From Thelonectria olida (taxonomy: Eukaryota; Ascomycota; Sordariomycetes; Hypocreales; Nectriaceae), in assembly GCA_020736575.1 (NCBI GenBank), contig JAGPYM010000020.1, positions 310,001-374,000 on the forward strand: DNA of 64,000 bases, read 5' to 3'. Below the pieces are notes generated by a model. That model saw only the letters and a list, made by a program, of their open reading frames with translations. It searched no databases and had not been told where the DNA came from. A program made the position numbers and the translations under genes. This document shows positions 20,366 through 29,536 of the stretch, piece after piece. Each line of letters opens with the position of its first letter. Within the stretch, counting starts at the first letter, position 1.

Positions 20366-22685
20366 CTACATCTGATGACCTAGAATGAACGACGTATCGT
20401 CAAAGTTTGGCAGCTCCCAATTCTCAGTTCCCGTCGCAGTTGAAGAGAGCTGCATATTAAAGTCGAGCCATGGCCAGTTGCTCGGAGAAGGATTCTGGAG
20501 CGGCAGATAGACTGTGCTGGTAGGGCCAGTCCCATTTCCAGTTGTCATCGTGGATGAGCTCAGAAATGCCTCGGCAATTCTGTAGAGCGCCTTACACAAG
20601 TTATACTGTCTCTCCGTGTACTCGAGAGTTGGTCCGATATGCTCGAGGCTGTCGACCACTTGCTTGAGAAGTTGAAGATCGTCTGAGCCCTTTTTCGCGA
20701 TGCAGCGCACAAACGTAACGACGAATGGCGTGAAGGACGTGTAGTAGAAGATCCTATATCACTTAAGTCTTCATCTTCTAAGCCCTAGCTTCTTCGGCAC
20801 TTACCAGCCTGCATATGAGGTTAATGCCTGCGGCCCTGACGATGCCAACCTGGGGTAATACTCCATATGTGCCTTCAGTCCCTGTTGCGCAGCGTTGAAG
20901 CAGGCTGGGGATATGTCGTGCGTAGACATAGGCATGGTTGTACCACGATGAAGAAGCGTAAGGATCGAAAAGTAAATAATTCTCGCGGGGCCAAACACCA
21001 TGTCGAACCTCTCTTTGGCGTAGGCGCGGTTACTTCTGAGCCCCGTCCAGTCATCGTACCAATGTGTGAGCTGAGATTCCAAGTGACTTGCAATACTTGT
21101 CCTCTCTGTCTGCTCACGCTTTGCAGCTGCTACAGAGTAGAGTGACTCGTAAATTTGTCCTTGCAGTCTTGAAAGCTCGATGAAGGAATTAACGGCACGG
21201 TCCCAGGGCATTCTCCCGGGGTCGTTAGAGATCGTCCCATGTCGAGTATCCACGTCAAAGTCTTGGATTGTCGACGTTCTCCCAAGGCGTGAAGAAAGAT
21301 CCTTGTCGGAGATATAAACGTGCCAGAAGAGCCATCTTATTCTATCCCCCTCTAGGGGAGGAAGAGATGCCAGTCGGTCCTCGCGATGGTAGCCCAGAGT
21401 GAGACAGTGCTTCGCCGCAGTTGACGTCAAACTCCATTGGAGCGGAAGTTTCGCTTTCCTCTGCGCATTAACCATCTATGATATAGTTAGTCCGGTCATC
21501 TTCGAGGCTCTTTCAGAGAGCAGAAGGGGTTATCTTCACCGCTAGAGACAAGATCATTGCATTCTCGTGGGTTGGGATCGCCATCACTTCGTACGTCTCG
21601 ACGCCAGCCTGAAAGTTCTTTTCGCATATGTCTCGGCAGCTTTCGACATCTTGGCCGTTCAAATCCGACTCCCCCGAGAAATCAAGCTCGTTCAAAACGG
21701 TACTGATCATGCCGTGAAAGAGTGTGACTTCTCCTGTGGAAAGAGGCTCAACGGGGAAGTAAACTCTCTTGCACAATTCCTCAATTTGTGAGACATCATG
21801 AATGCTGTAAAAGGTGTATAATATGCATTGCGTTCCTTTGTTTGAGTCAGCGTCCGTTCAACCCATGACGATTACAAAGGGCAAGCTGAATGCAGACCTT
21901 TGAGATCTTTCAATCTTCGAAGCAATTGCAAGACAAAGTCCGAAGATGGAAGCTCAATCTGCTTTCCACCGTCGACACATTGGCCTGATGTATAATCTTG
22001 TCGTTTTGTTTGAGAAGCCTCTTGATTCTGGGCCATGCCCCGGAAGCTCGCGAGCTCCGACATGACAGTGGGCGAATTCGAGGCTTCAGAGCATGTGAGT
22101 TCGGCTATTTCGCTGGCACGCACAGCTTGTCTCCCAAAAGACGATTCGCCTTCAGGAAGGACCCCTGGATGATGTCCATCATGACCATTTGAGCGGGCGG
22201 GGTGCTGAATGTGTGTAGGCGAGTGTGTCGTCTGCTCTCTAACGTTTTGTTGCTGCCGTAGACTATTGACCGCATCTTCGAGTGCTGCAAGTCTCTCATC
22301 AAGACGGCCACGGTCATCTTGACTAAGAAACGATTAATGAAAGGACTATTCATGTGCGTATGTGAATACCTCATGAAATGTTGGTCTTGTCGATCTTGTC
22401 TAATGACTGATTCCCCACTCAAGGGACAAGTCAGACCAGACGTTGTGCAGTTGGAACAGGGGACAGCTCGATTGCATCGGACCTGAATTGGGAATGAGCT
22501 GAAGAAACGTATGCATGCTTCCCCCCCAGACTCAGGCGACATGCTTACCTTGCGCGCTCGACAGTTGCGACACTAATCAAGGTGGTTAGTGAGTGCATGG
22601 AGGAGGGTCTCAGCCTCTCAGGGGGATTCATTGCTCAGATACTAACAGCCCTTGGCATCACGCTTCCTCTCATTCCTTGCTTCAT
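20366..22685 (-). CDS. Zn2Cys6 transcription factor, seven exons
   Basis: Fungal binuclear-cluster regulator, 651 aa. Exons on the minus strand: 22685-22647, 22572-22549, 22482-22370, 22322-21898, 21835-21540, 21475-20805, 20753-20366. The zinc cluster is built from exons 1-3: exon 1 gives MKQGMRGSVMPRA, the 24-nt exon 2 gives CRNCRARK, and exon 3 gives VRCNRAVPC then SNCTTSGLTC. The spacing is the standard C-x2-C-x6-C-x5-C-x2-C-x6-C. A predicted coiled coil (RLDERLAALEDAVNSLRQQ) follows for dimerisation. The middle-homology region includes EELCKRVYFPVEP, AKHCLTLGYHRED and RWLFWHVYISDKDLSSRLGR. It stands divergent to the tannase gene and inside the cluster, so it is the likely local regulator (inference). 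Confidence 0.9.
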
Positions 22686-23229
22686 TGTTTGCATTGCGGA
22701 ACTGTCTTCAATTGCGGCAGTAGGTGACGAATTTAGCCAGACTGTGAGTACCGAGTTCTAATTCCCCCTCATTTTCGGACAATACCGAGCATTCCGTCCC
22801 GAAGTTGAAACATCTTGTGATCCCCTAGCTTCCGGGTCCACTGGTTTCCCCAGATACCGATGTGGTAAAGGCTGAAAGCTTCATTGTCTGTGCAGACGGG
22901 TGCTGTGGCTACTGTGCTGGGGGGGCTCTAGGAGACGACTTCTATGATACGGATTGAGCCAACCCGTCATAGACCCAGACTGATGTTCCCATGGTCGCTT
23001 GTCGAGCATCGCTGCTTGACTGCATATAAAAAGCAGGCGAGAATTCGGGACGCCAGCCGTTGGAGCATGCAACACATCCCGAAACAGAAAGGAAACCTGC
23101 ATTCCCTTCGAGAAATATACCATTGGAACTTTCAACCATGAGTCAAAGCCGCGTCAGCCATTGTTCCATGAGACGATCTTGCGTGTTCGTTCACAGATCT
23201 AGTTGACCCTTGATACCGAATGCCCGCGT

Positions 23230-23240
23230 GTTCCGCGGAA
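23230..23240. promoter_or_regulatory. GTTCCGCGGAA element
   Basis: The palindrome TTCCGCGGAA in the regulator/tannase promoter. It shares a 10-mer with the EthD/esterase promoter. Confidence 0.45.
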
Positions 23241-23439
23241 ACCGCGCGCAAAGTAACCAGGACCCAAGAAGGCTTCTTGAATACCCCATTTAACCCGGAA
23301 TATCTTGGATCAACACTTGGACCGTGCTGGGTCCTAAAGCGGTGAGTGAAACTGGCATCCTTGGACTGGTGCAGATATATATATGATCGGGTAGCCGGGG
23401 AGGATTGCAACACTGATGTGTTGTGTTCATCGCACCTTG

Positions 23440-23464
23440 CCCCCCCCCCCCCCCCCCAAAAAAA
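23440..23464. repeat. C18-A7 homopolymer tract at the tannase start
   Basis: Eighteen C (23440-23457) followed by seven A (23458-23464), directly upstream of the ATG at 23470. The tract may be miscalled in length. Confidence 0.85.
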
Positions 23465-23469
23465 CTGTA

Positions 23470-25119
23470 ATGTATAGGTCTGTCTCGGTTTGTTTCTTCC
23501 TCTCGCCCTTTCTGTTCCTTTCGACCATGGCTACCGGGGTAACCGGACTATCTTCACCTCACCCTTGTGCGCCCGATGTCTTCACATTTCCAGACATTCT
23601 CGGCACAAGACATAGAGTAACAACGGCAGAAACTGTAAAGGGATTCACGGGTTTCTCCGGTTGGAAACCTGAAGCTTCTCAAGTCGGTCCAGAAGGCGCC
23701 AGTTTCTGCAACGTGACGGTGTCTTACACCCATCCCGGTCATGATGATCTCGTCAACATCCACATATGGCTGCCTCTTACCGGCTTCAACTCTCGCTTCG
23801 TCGGCATCGGAGGAGGCGGGTGGTTGGCTGGGGAGATTGGAGACGACGCCATGTCGGCATTCACATATCAGGGTTATGCGACAGCTGCCACCGACGCTGG
23901 GTACCAGCACGACGTGTTCTCGACCGCCGACGCCTGGCTGATGAAGCATCACGGAAACCTGGACTATCCACTGCTTACAAACTTTGCACATCGTGCTGTG
24001 CACGAGATGGCGATAATTGGAAAGCACATGGGTGAAGAGTACTATGGACAGCCCCCTGCGTTTTCTTACTGGTCTGGGTGTTCCACCGGCGGACGACAGG
24101 GTCTCACGAGTGCTCTGCTATATCCTGATGACTACGATGGTATCTTGACTAGCTGCCCAGCCGTCAGCTTCCCTTCGCTTATGGTGGCGTTCTTCTGGTC
24201 ACAGTCGGTGATGAATCGAATTGGAGCATACCCAGAAGCATGCCAGTTCGAAGCTGTGAGACTTGCTGCCGTCGAAACCTGTGACGAACTGGATGGGTCA
24301 AAGGATGGAATCATTTCGAGAGACGATCTTTGCGACTTTGATCCAAATACCGTCGTTAGCAAGGGTTTCAATTGCAATGGAGTTCCGGCCAAGATTTCCA
24401 AGGAGACAGCAGAAATAGTCAAGGCTATGTTGCAAGGTCCTACGGACCCCGAGGGAAACAGTCTCTTTCCCGGATCGACACACGGGACATCGGCCGTGGG
24501 CTTGATGGCGCTTGGAAACACTCGTTGCGAAGGCGGCAAATGCACCGGGTTGCCCTTCACTTTGGCCACTGACTGGATCCGATTGCTTCTTAAGAAAGAT
24601 CCGTCTTTCGATGTCACCACCCTGTCGCTCGAGGAGTATTCGCAACTTATGCATCAAAGCGTACGCGAATACAACGGAATGTTTGCAGCTGACGATGCTG
24701 ATCTTGGGCGGTTCCGGGGAAGCGGCAAGAAGATGATTACCTGGCACGGAATCAATGACGAAGCCATCACCATCAATGCCATGCGGCGTTATTACAAGGC
24801 AGTGATGGCGCTGGATGAGAGTCGAGGTGTCGACACAAGATCATACTATCGCTACTTCGAGGTACCTGGAGCCACTCATTGTTCAGCACCACCAGGTGTT
24901 GGATATCCCCTGCATGCGCTCGATGTTCTGCGCCAGTGGGTCGAGGAGGGAATTGTGCCAGAGATGTTACAAACCACTCGAATAGGCGGTGTCAGCGACG
25001 AGGAACAGTTACCTCTTTGTCCTTATCCTCACATTCCTGTCAAGAAAGGCAATGTCGTGGTCTGCCAAGAACGAAAGAAGGCGCACAACGAACACTTGAA
25101 CACAAAAGACGAACTTTAA
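23470..25119 (+). CDS. secreted tannase/feruloyl esterase family protein
   Basis: Hydrolyses ester bonds of phenolic acids (tannins, feruloylated plant polymers). Intronless, 549 aa. I chose the ATG at 23470 because a signal peptide (SVSVCFFLSPFLFLS) follows at once; an in-frame ATG at 23416 would add a poly-Pro tail read from the C tract. The CS-D-HC motif of the family is present: Cys204-Ser205 in GCSTGGRQG, Asp in HGINDEAI and His-Cys in GATHCSAPP. A calcium-site-like DELDGSKDGIISRDDLCDF lies in the lid. Several Cys pairs and NXT/S sites fit secretion. It is divergent from the Zn2Cys6 regulator. Tannase versus feruloyl esterase specificity cannot be told. Confidence 0.92.
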   Translation: MYRSVSVCFFLSPFLFLSTMATGVTGLSSPHPCAPDVFTFPDILGTRHRVTTAETVKGFTGFSGWKPEASQVGPEGASFCNVTVSYTHPGHDDLVNIHIWLPLTGFNSRFVGIGGGGWLAGEIGDDAMSAFTYQGYATAATDAGYQHDVFSTADAWLMKHHGNLDYPLLTNFAHRAVHEMAIIGKHMGEEYYGQPPAFSYWSGCSTGGRQGLTSALLYPDDYDGILTSCPAVSFPSLMVAFFWSQSVMNRIGAYPEACQFEAVRLAAVETCDELDGSKDGIISRDDLCDFDPNTVVSKGFNCNGVPAKISKETAEIVKAMLQGPTDPEGNSLFPGSTHGTSAVGLMALGNTRCEGGKCTGLPFTLATDWIRLLLKKDPSFDVTTLSLEEYSQLMHQSVREYNGMFAADDADLGRFRGSGKKMITWHGINDEAITINAMRRYYKAVMALDESRGVDTRSYYRYFEVPGATHCSAPPGVGYPLHALDVLRQWVEEGIVPEMLQTTRIGGVSDEEQLPLCPYPHIPVKKGNVVVCQERKKAHNEHLNTKDEL

Positions 25120-26242
25120 CGAGGCTCCTGGATAGGACTCATAACCTCAATAACACCCCCATTTGCCCTCGACATGCTATGCTTGGTCTTGTGCGATAAT
25201 TAGTATGAAAGGTGTCATGTTAAACACATCCATTCCATTTCTCAGCCGACTCGATATCGAGCACGGGCAACATGGTTGAATTGACAGGCAGTGATACTGC
25301 GCCCAACTCAAATGGCATGCTCTGCAACTACGGCTTGGCTAGCCTACCTAACACAACAATGCCGGTTTGAAAGGCATGCAACATGTTTGTAACTTGCCAT
25401 GTTATCATCTCCCCGGAAACCTTGAAGCCATCGGTAAGCAAGGATCTACGCGCATCGACGGCGCGGCAAGCTACTGCACAGACTGCAGACCTGATCCCTT
25501 CAAGCGTCAAGTGCCGAAGGCCGGACCGCCTACCAACAGGCTTGGAATACCGGCAATCCCTGGTCCATAGCACGAAAACCCCTCATGCAGCCATCTGTCG
25601 AGTCTCAGATGACAGTAAGAAAGGTCCATGTATGAACAACTCATCTATCCGAATACAGCAACGACCCCGATCATAGCTGTCGCATTGTTAATCGCCAACT
25701 TGGAGACGAGATAGGCTATCTATCTCAGATACGGAGCACTATGGGGGTGCTCTTTTGTACGAGATGTGTTGTTTAACTATGGAGCATCTCGACCGTCTTA
25801 TGTAGGGGTCTCTCTTCCGCTGGGGCCTCATTGTCGGCACTTGTCGTCAACGAATGATCGACGAGTCTAGACTTCCATTAAGACTCGCCTGTATGCGTAG
25901 GGCTGGAGGATTGATACGTATCAGCAGCCTTGTTGGCTGCTGTGTGCGCGATCCTACCTTAAGTTCATACCTTCTCCACTTACATGGGTAGGGAAACGAC
26001 GAAGATGCAATGATGTTTCATTCAACCACAAGATGGCCATTCAGAGCGCGCTGGTTGCTAAGAGTTATGCGGCCGCTGTTTCGATAGATGCTGGGATCTT
26101 GACTCGGGGCTCGAGCTGAAGGTACAGGGGAAGCTATGCCAGGGCTCGGGGAGGTTTTAAGGACGAGCCGACAGCCAACTCCTAACTGCGGGCTGCATCT
26201 CCAAGCTTCTCAATTCTGCTCAAATCCATCTAATTCACCAAG
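25120..26242. other. intergenic, upstream of second P450
   Basis: No gene, tRNA or strong repeat recognised; open frames are short. It holds the tannase 3' UTR and the promoter of the P450 at 26243. No CCGCGG hexamer was noticed here. Confidence 0.4.
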
Positions 26243-27930
26243 ATGCTACTAGACTCTAAATACTTGTGCTTTGGTCTTCTGGGCGCCTTCGTCCTCCTCT
26301 TCGTCAATTCTTTGATCAAACGCCCCAAGGAGCCTCTTCCACCAGGACCCAGGCCAGCGCCTCTTATTGGAAACCTCCATCAACTACCCAAGACTTTTCA
26401 ATGGCTTCATCTATACAACTGGAGCAAGGAATATGGCCCAGTCATGTATTTGAGTATGGGCGGCCAGTCATTGGTCGTCCTATCTAGCCACCAAGCAGCC
26501 CGCGACCTTCTCAGCCGGCGCAGCGCGCGATACTCAGATCGGCCTCGCATGGTCATGGCAGCCGAACTGGTCTGCAAAGGCATGCACTTGCTTTTCCGAC
26601 AATACGACGAGAGATACAAGCTTCATCAGCGCATGGAGTCACCTCTTCTCACCGTGCGCTCCGTAGCAACGTATCGTCCGCTCCAGGACGTGGAATCCAG
26701 ACAGCTACTGTTCGATGTGCTGGGCGACGGGGACAAACACGGCGAGAAGGGCGTCGACTTCCACCACCACTTCGAGCGCGCTATGGCTAGCACCATCTAT
26801 TGCCTGAACTACGGATATCGCTTGAAGACGGGCTACGAGAAGGCGCTCCAGGATGCCAAGGCCGTGCAGGCCGCTTTCGCCAGGACTGCCGAGGTGGGCG
26901 CGTACATTGTCGACGCATTCCCCTCACTCAACCGTCTCCCCAGGTGTCTCGCACCTTGGAAGAGGGAAGCCGACGAACTGTACGAGCTCGAGCGACAGCT
27001 GCATGTTGGAAACTTGGACAAGGGCCTAAGTAGTCGAGGGTGGAACTTCAGCAAGCACATGAAGGACTCACCTGAAGCCCAAGAAATGGGCAAAGAGGAG
27101 CTCGCATTTGACCTTGGTATCCTTTCTGATGCTGCTCTGGACACTTCGACAGTTGCGCTGGACTGGTTTATCGTTGCCTGGGTTACTTCTGGCTCGGAAT
27201 TTGTGGCCAAGGCACAGCAGCTTCTCGACGAAGTAGTTGGTCGAGATCGATTGCCGACGTTTGAAGACCGGCCGAAGTTGGCTTATATCGATGCCATTGG
27301 TGAGAAGAAATTCCATCCCACATGTCCCAGTTTCGTATCTGACCTGTTGAAATAGCATGCGAGACACTGCGTTGGCACCCTGTTGCCCCCGGCGGCGTGC
27401 CTCATTTCACAAAGACTCAAGACAACTACAAGGGCTACCACATTCCCGCCAACTCCGTCATCCTCCCAAACCACTTTGCCATTACTCGCGACGAATCTGT
27501 CTTTGGCGAAAACACAGACGCATTCAGGCCGGAGCGATGGCTTGCCGAGGACGTCCAGGACAAAGAGCAACACATTGACCCCGGCGGCTGGAACAAGACG
27601 GCCCTCAAAGACCTACCGCTAACGGCGTTTGGGTTCGGGCGCCGGATATGCGCCGGTCGCGTCATTGCGCGAAACCAGCTGTTCATCCAGATGGCTCGAA
27701 TGCTTTGGGCTTTCGATGTCGAAGCTGGAGTTGTCAATGAGTCTACCGGCGAGAGGCACAAGGTTCACCACATGGATTGCACAGAGGGTTTGGTCGCGTT
27801 GCCGAAGCCGTTTAGGGCTGTGATGCGACCGCGAGGACAATGGGTTCGCGATGTTATTACGAAGTCGGGGACTACACATGGATTGGATCACTCTGAGATA
27901 CTCGATGGGGTGAAGGAGCAGAGGGGATAA
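26243..27930 (+). CDS. cytochrome P450 monooxygenase (OrdA-like, CYP620-type)
   Basis: Exons 26243-27299 and 27356-27930 (56-bp intron, GTGAGA...AATAG); 543 aa. An N-terminal anchor (YLCFGLLGAFVLLFV) is followed by the hinge PLPPGPRPAPLIGN. The I-helix has SDAALDTSTVAL, with DTST in place of DTT. ExxR (ETLR) is restored by the splice, followed by WHPVAPGGVPH. PERW lies in FRPERWLAED and the heme loop is FGFGRRICAGR. The pattern matches the O-methylsterigmatocystin oxidoreductase-like group of ascomycete P450s; substrates vary widely. It is the last enzyme gene of the accessory block before the GT2, in the same orientation as the tannase. The subfamily is tentative. Confidence 0.9.
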
Positions 27931-28159
27931 TTGTGTTTATTGTAAGTTCTGACTCGGTACTATGTCAATCTGATGGCCGATATGATGGTGAGAGCGCTCT
28001 CAGCAAAGGAAACATGACCAAGACTGTTGGCTCTGTTCTCCATGCCTTAATTCCGAGACGGTTAAGCAATGTTCAGCAGAGGAAATGTAATAAAGCAAAT
28101 ACTGATGTTACCGCGAAAATGAGCAGCCTGTGACTGGATGTTACAGACTCGGCGAGTGT

Positions 28160-29536
28160 CTATGCTTCAGCTGCATAGTTGGACCTGGCCGATCGCCCTT
28201 GATAAGTAGGTCTGGAGCGCAGGTTACGAACGACTGGGAAGAATGAAGTGTCAAGTTCGTCTTGGCCATCGCGGTTGACCTCATCAAGGTTTCTTCCCGA
28301 CCAGTCGCAGTCCCAAAAGGTCAGCAGGGCCCAGAGCTTGATGAAGCTGTGAACATAGGCGAAGGCAATCTGGTAGAAGACGAGGCCCATGTCCCGTGGG
28401 TGCCGCATGAAGTGAGGAATAATCTTAACCATCTTTGACTAGAAGATGAAGGAAAGAAGGCTCGTCACGGCCATGTTACTCGTGCCCCTGGCCTTGACCA
28501 GGGAGGCAATGAGAGCAGCGTCCCAGAGGAGAGCAAAGTTGACAAGACCTACCCAGTACACCATGAAGGCGCTCCAGCAGTATCTCACGACGAATGGGGC
28601 GTCTCGGAGCATGACGGGATTGCTGCGAATGGTCGTTCGTGCCCATCGGGTAAGCTGCCCCTTGAACTTGGGCCACTCGCCGAGCGTGGTCATGATGGTC
28701 GCTTCTTCGGTATCTTGGAAACGAATCAGCCAGTTCTTCTTCATAGCTTCTCTGGTAAGGAAGTTGTCATCGTCAGGGCCAAGACCCTGGTCACCACCCA
28801 AGAGACCCATGAAGAACTTTTCGTTCGAGTAGCGGGCAAGGAGTTCCTCGTCGGCTAGAAACTGTGTACGGTATGCAGCGGTACGGCCAGAGACGACAAA
28901 GACGCCGCCATCGATGGCGTTGGAGGCTCGGAGCTCCCAGTTGTGGCGCTGGAGGTAGTTGCAGGCGATGAAGTTGACAATGGACGACCAGCCGTGCTTG
29001 CCAGGCGTGGTGCGGACGACTCGCTTCGGGGTGGCGACGATGCCGACGTGGACGTTCTCAAACGGTGCGAGAACGGAAGTGAGAAAGTCTTTGCTGAGCC
29101 AAAAGACATGGTCATCGGCTAGAATGGTAATGTGAGTCTTGACTTGAGGCATAGCGTGAGCGACCTGGCGGCGTTTGCTGGGCTTCGAAACGGCAGACAC
29201 GGAGATGCGAGTTTCCAGTGCACAAGTAGTCAGAGGCTCAAGGACTTGCATGCACTCACGGCGAAGCTTGTCGCCGACGGTGACGACAAAGAGTTCAGCG
29301 GGGCGGTTGATGAGAATGCTGTTGATGCATTCATTGAAGTCACGGTTGCTCGGATCGACTGTTGGGACGATGACGGTGACATCCTGACGAAAGTAGGCTG
29401 GACGGTAAGGAATCTTGGAAGGGCGATACATCCAGCAGCCGATGAGATGGCCTAGCAAGCGGACATAGCGAAGAGCGAAGATGATCCAAAAGATCTTGAT
29501 CCAAACATCGGGCTCGGTGCTCAGAGTGTCCACCAT
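28160..29536 (-). pseudogene. HAS/Cps1-like GT2 glycosyltransferase with in-frame TAG
   Basis: Processive family-2 glycosyltransferase of the fungal hyaluronan-synthase/polysaccharide-synthase-like group, a plasma-membrane enzyme. The start is the ATG at 29536. The frame runs 365 codons with VTVIVPTVDP, ILADDHVFW, GPDDDNFLTRE and the QLTRWAR block, then meets TAG at 28441-28439. The same frame continues 92 more codons with conserved-looking membrane sequence (SKMVKIIPHFMRHPRD, KLWALLTFWDCDWSGRNL) to a normal stop. The TAG sits inside a hydrophobic segment, apparently in place of one residue. Alternatives: a 60-nt in-frame intron from a weak GTCAAG donor (28498-28439) that ends in TTCTAG but would delete most of a membrane helix, stop-codon readthrough, or a sequencing error. 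The preserved downstream frame implies a recent or tolerated change. Confidence 0.8.

Larger units (their letters stand above)
22686..23469. promoter_or_regulatory. divergent regulator/tannase promoter
   Basis: A 784-bp divergent promoter. It contains TTCCGCGGAA, a perfect palindrome, at 23231-23240, followed by ACCGCGCGC. The 10-mer GTTCCGCGGA (23230-23239) is shared with the EthD/esterase promoter. A run of 18 C then 7 A (23440-23464) ends five bases before the tannase ATG. Confidence 0.5.

Noticed and set aside
12425..29536. Classical polyketide or nonribosomal-peptide cluster
   Set aside because: No synthase core (ketosynthase, adenylation or terpene cyclase motif) is visible in any frame of the block.
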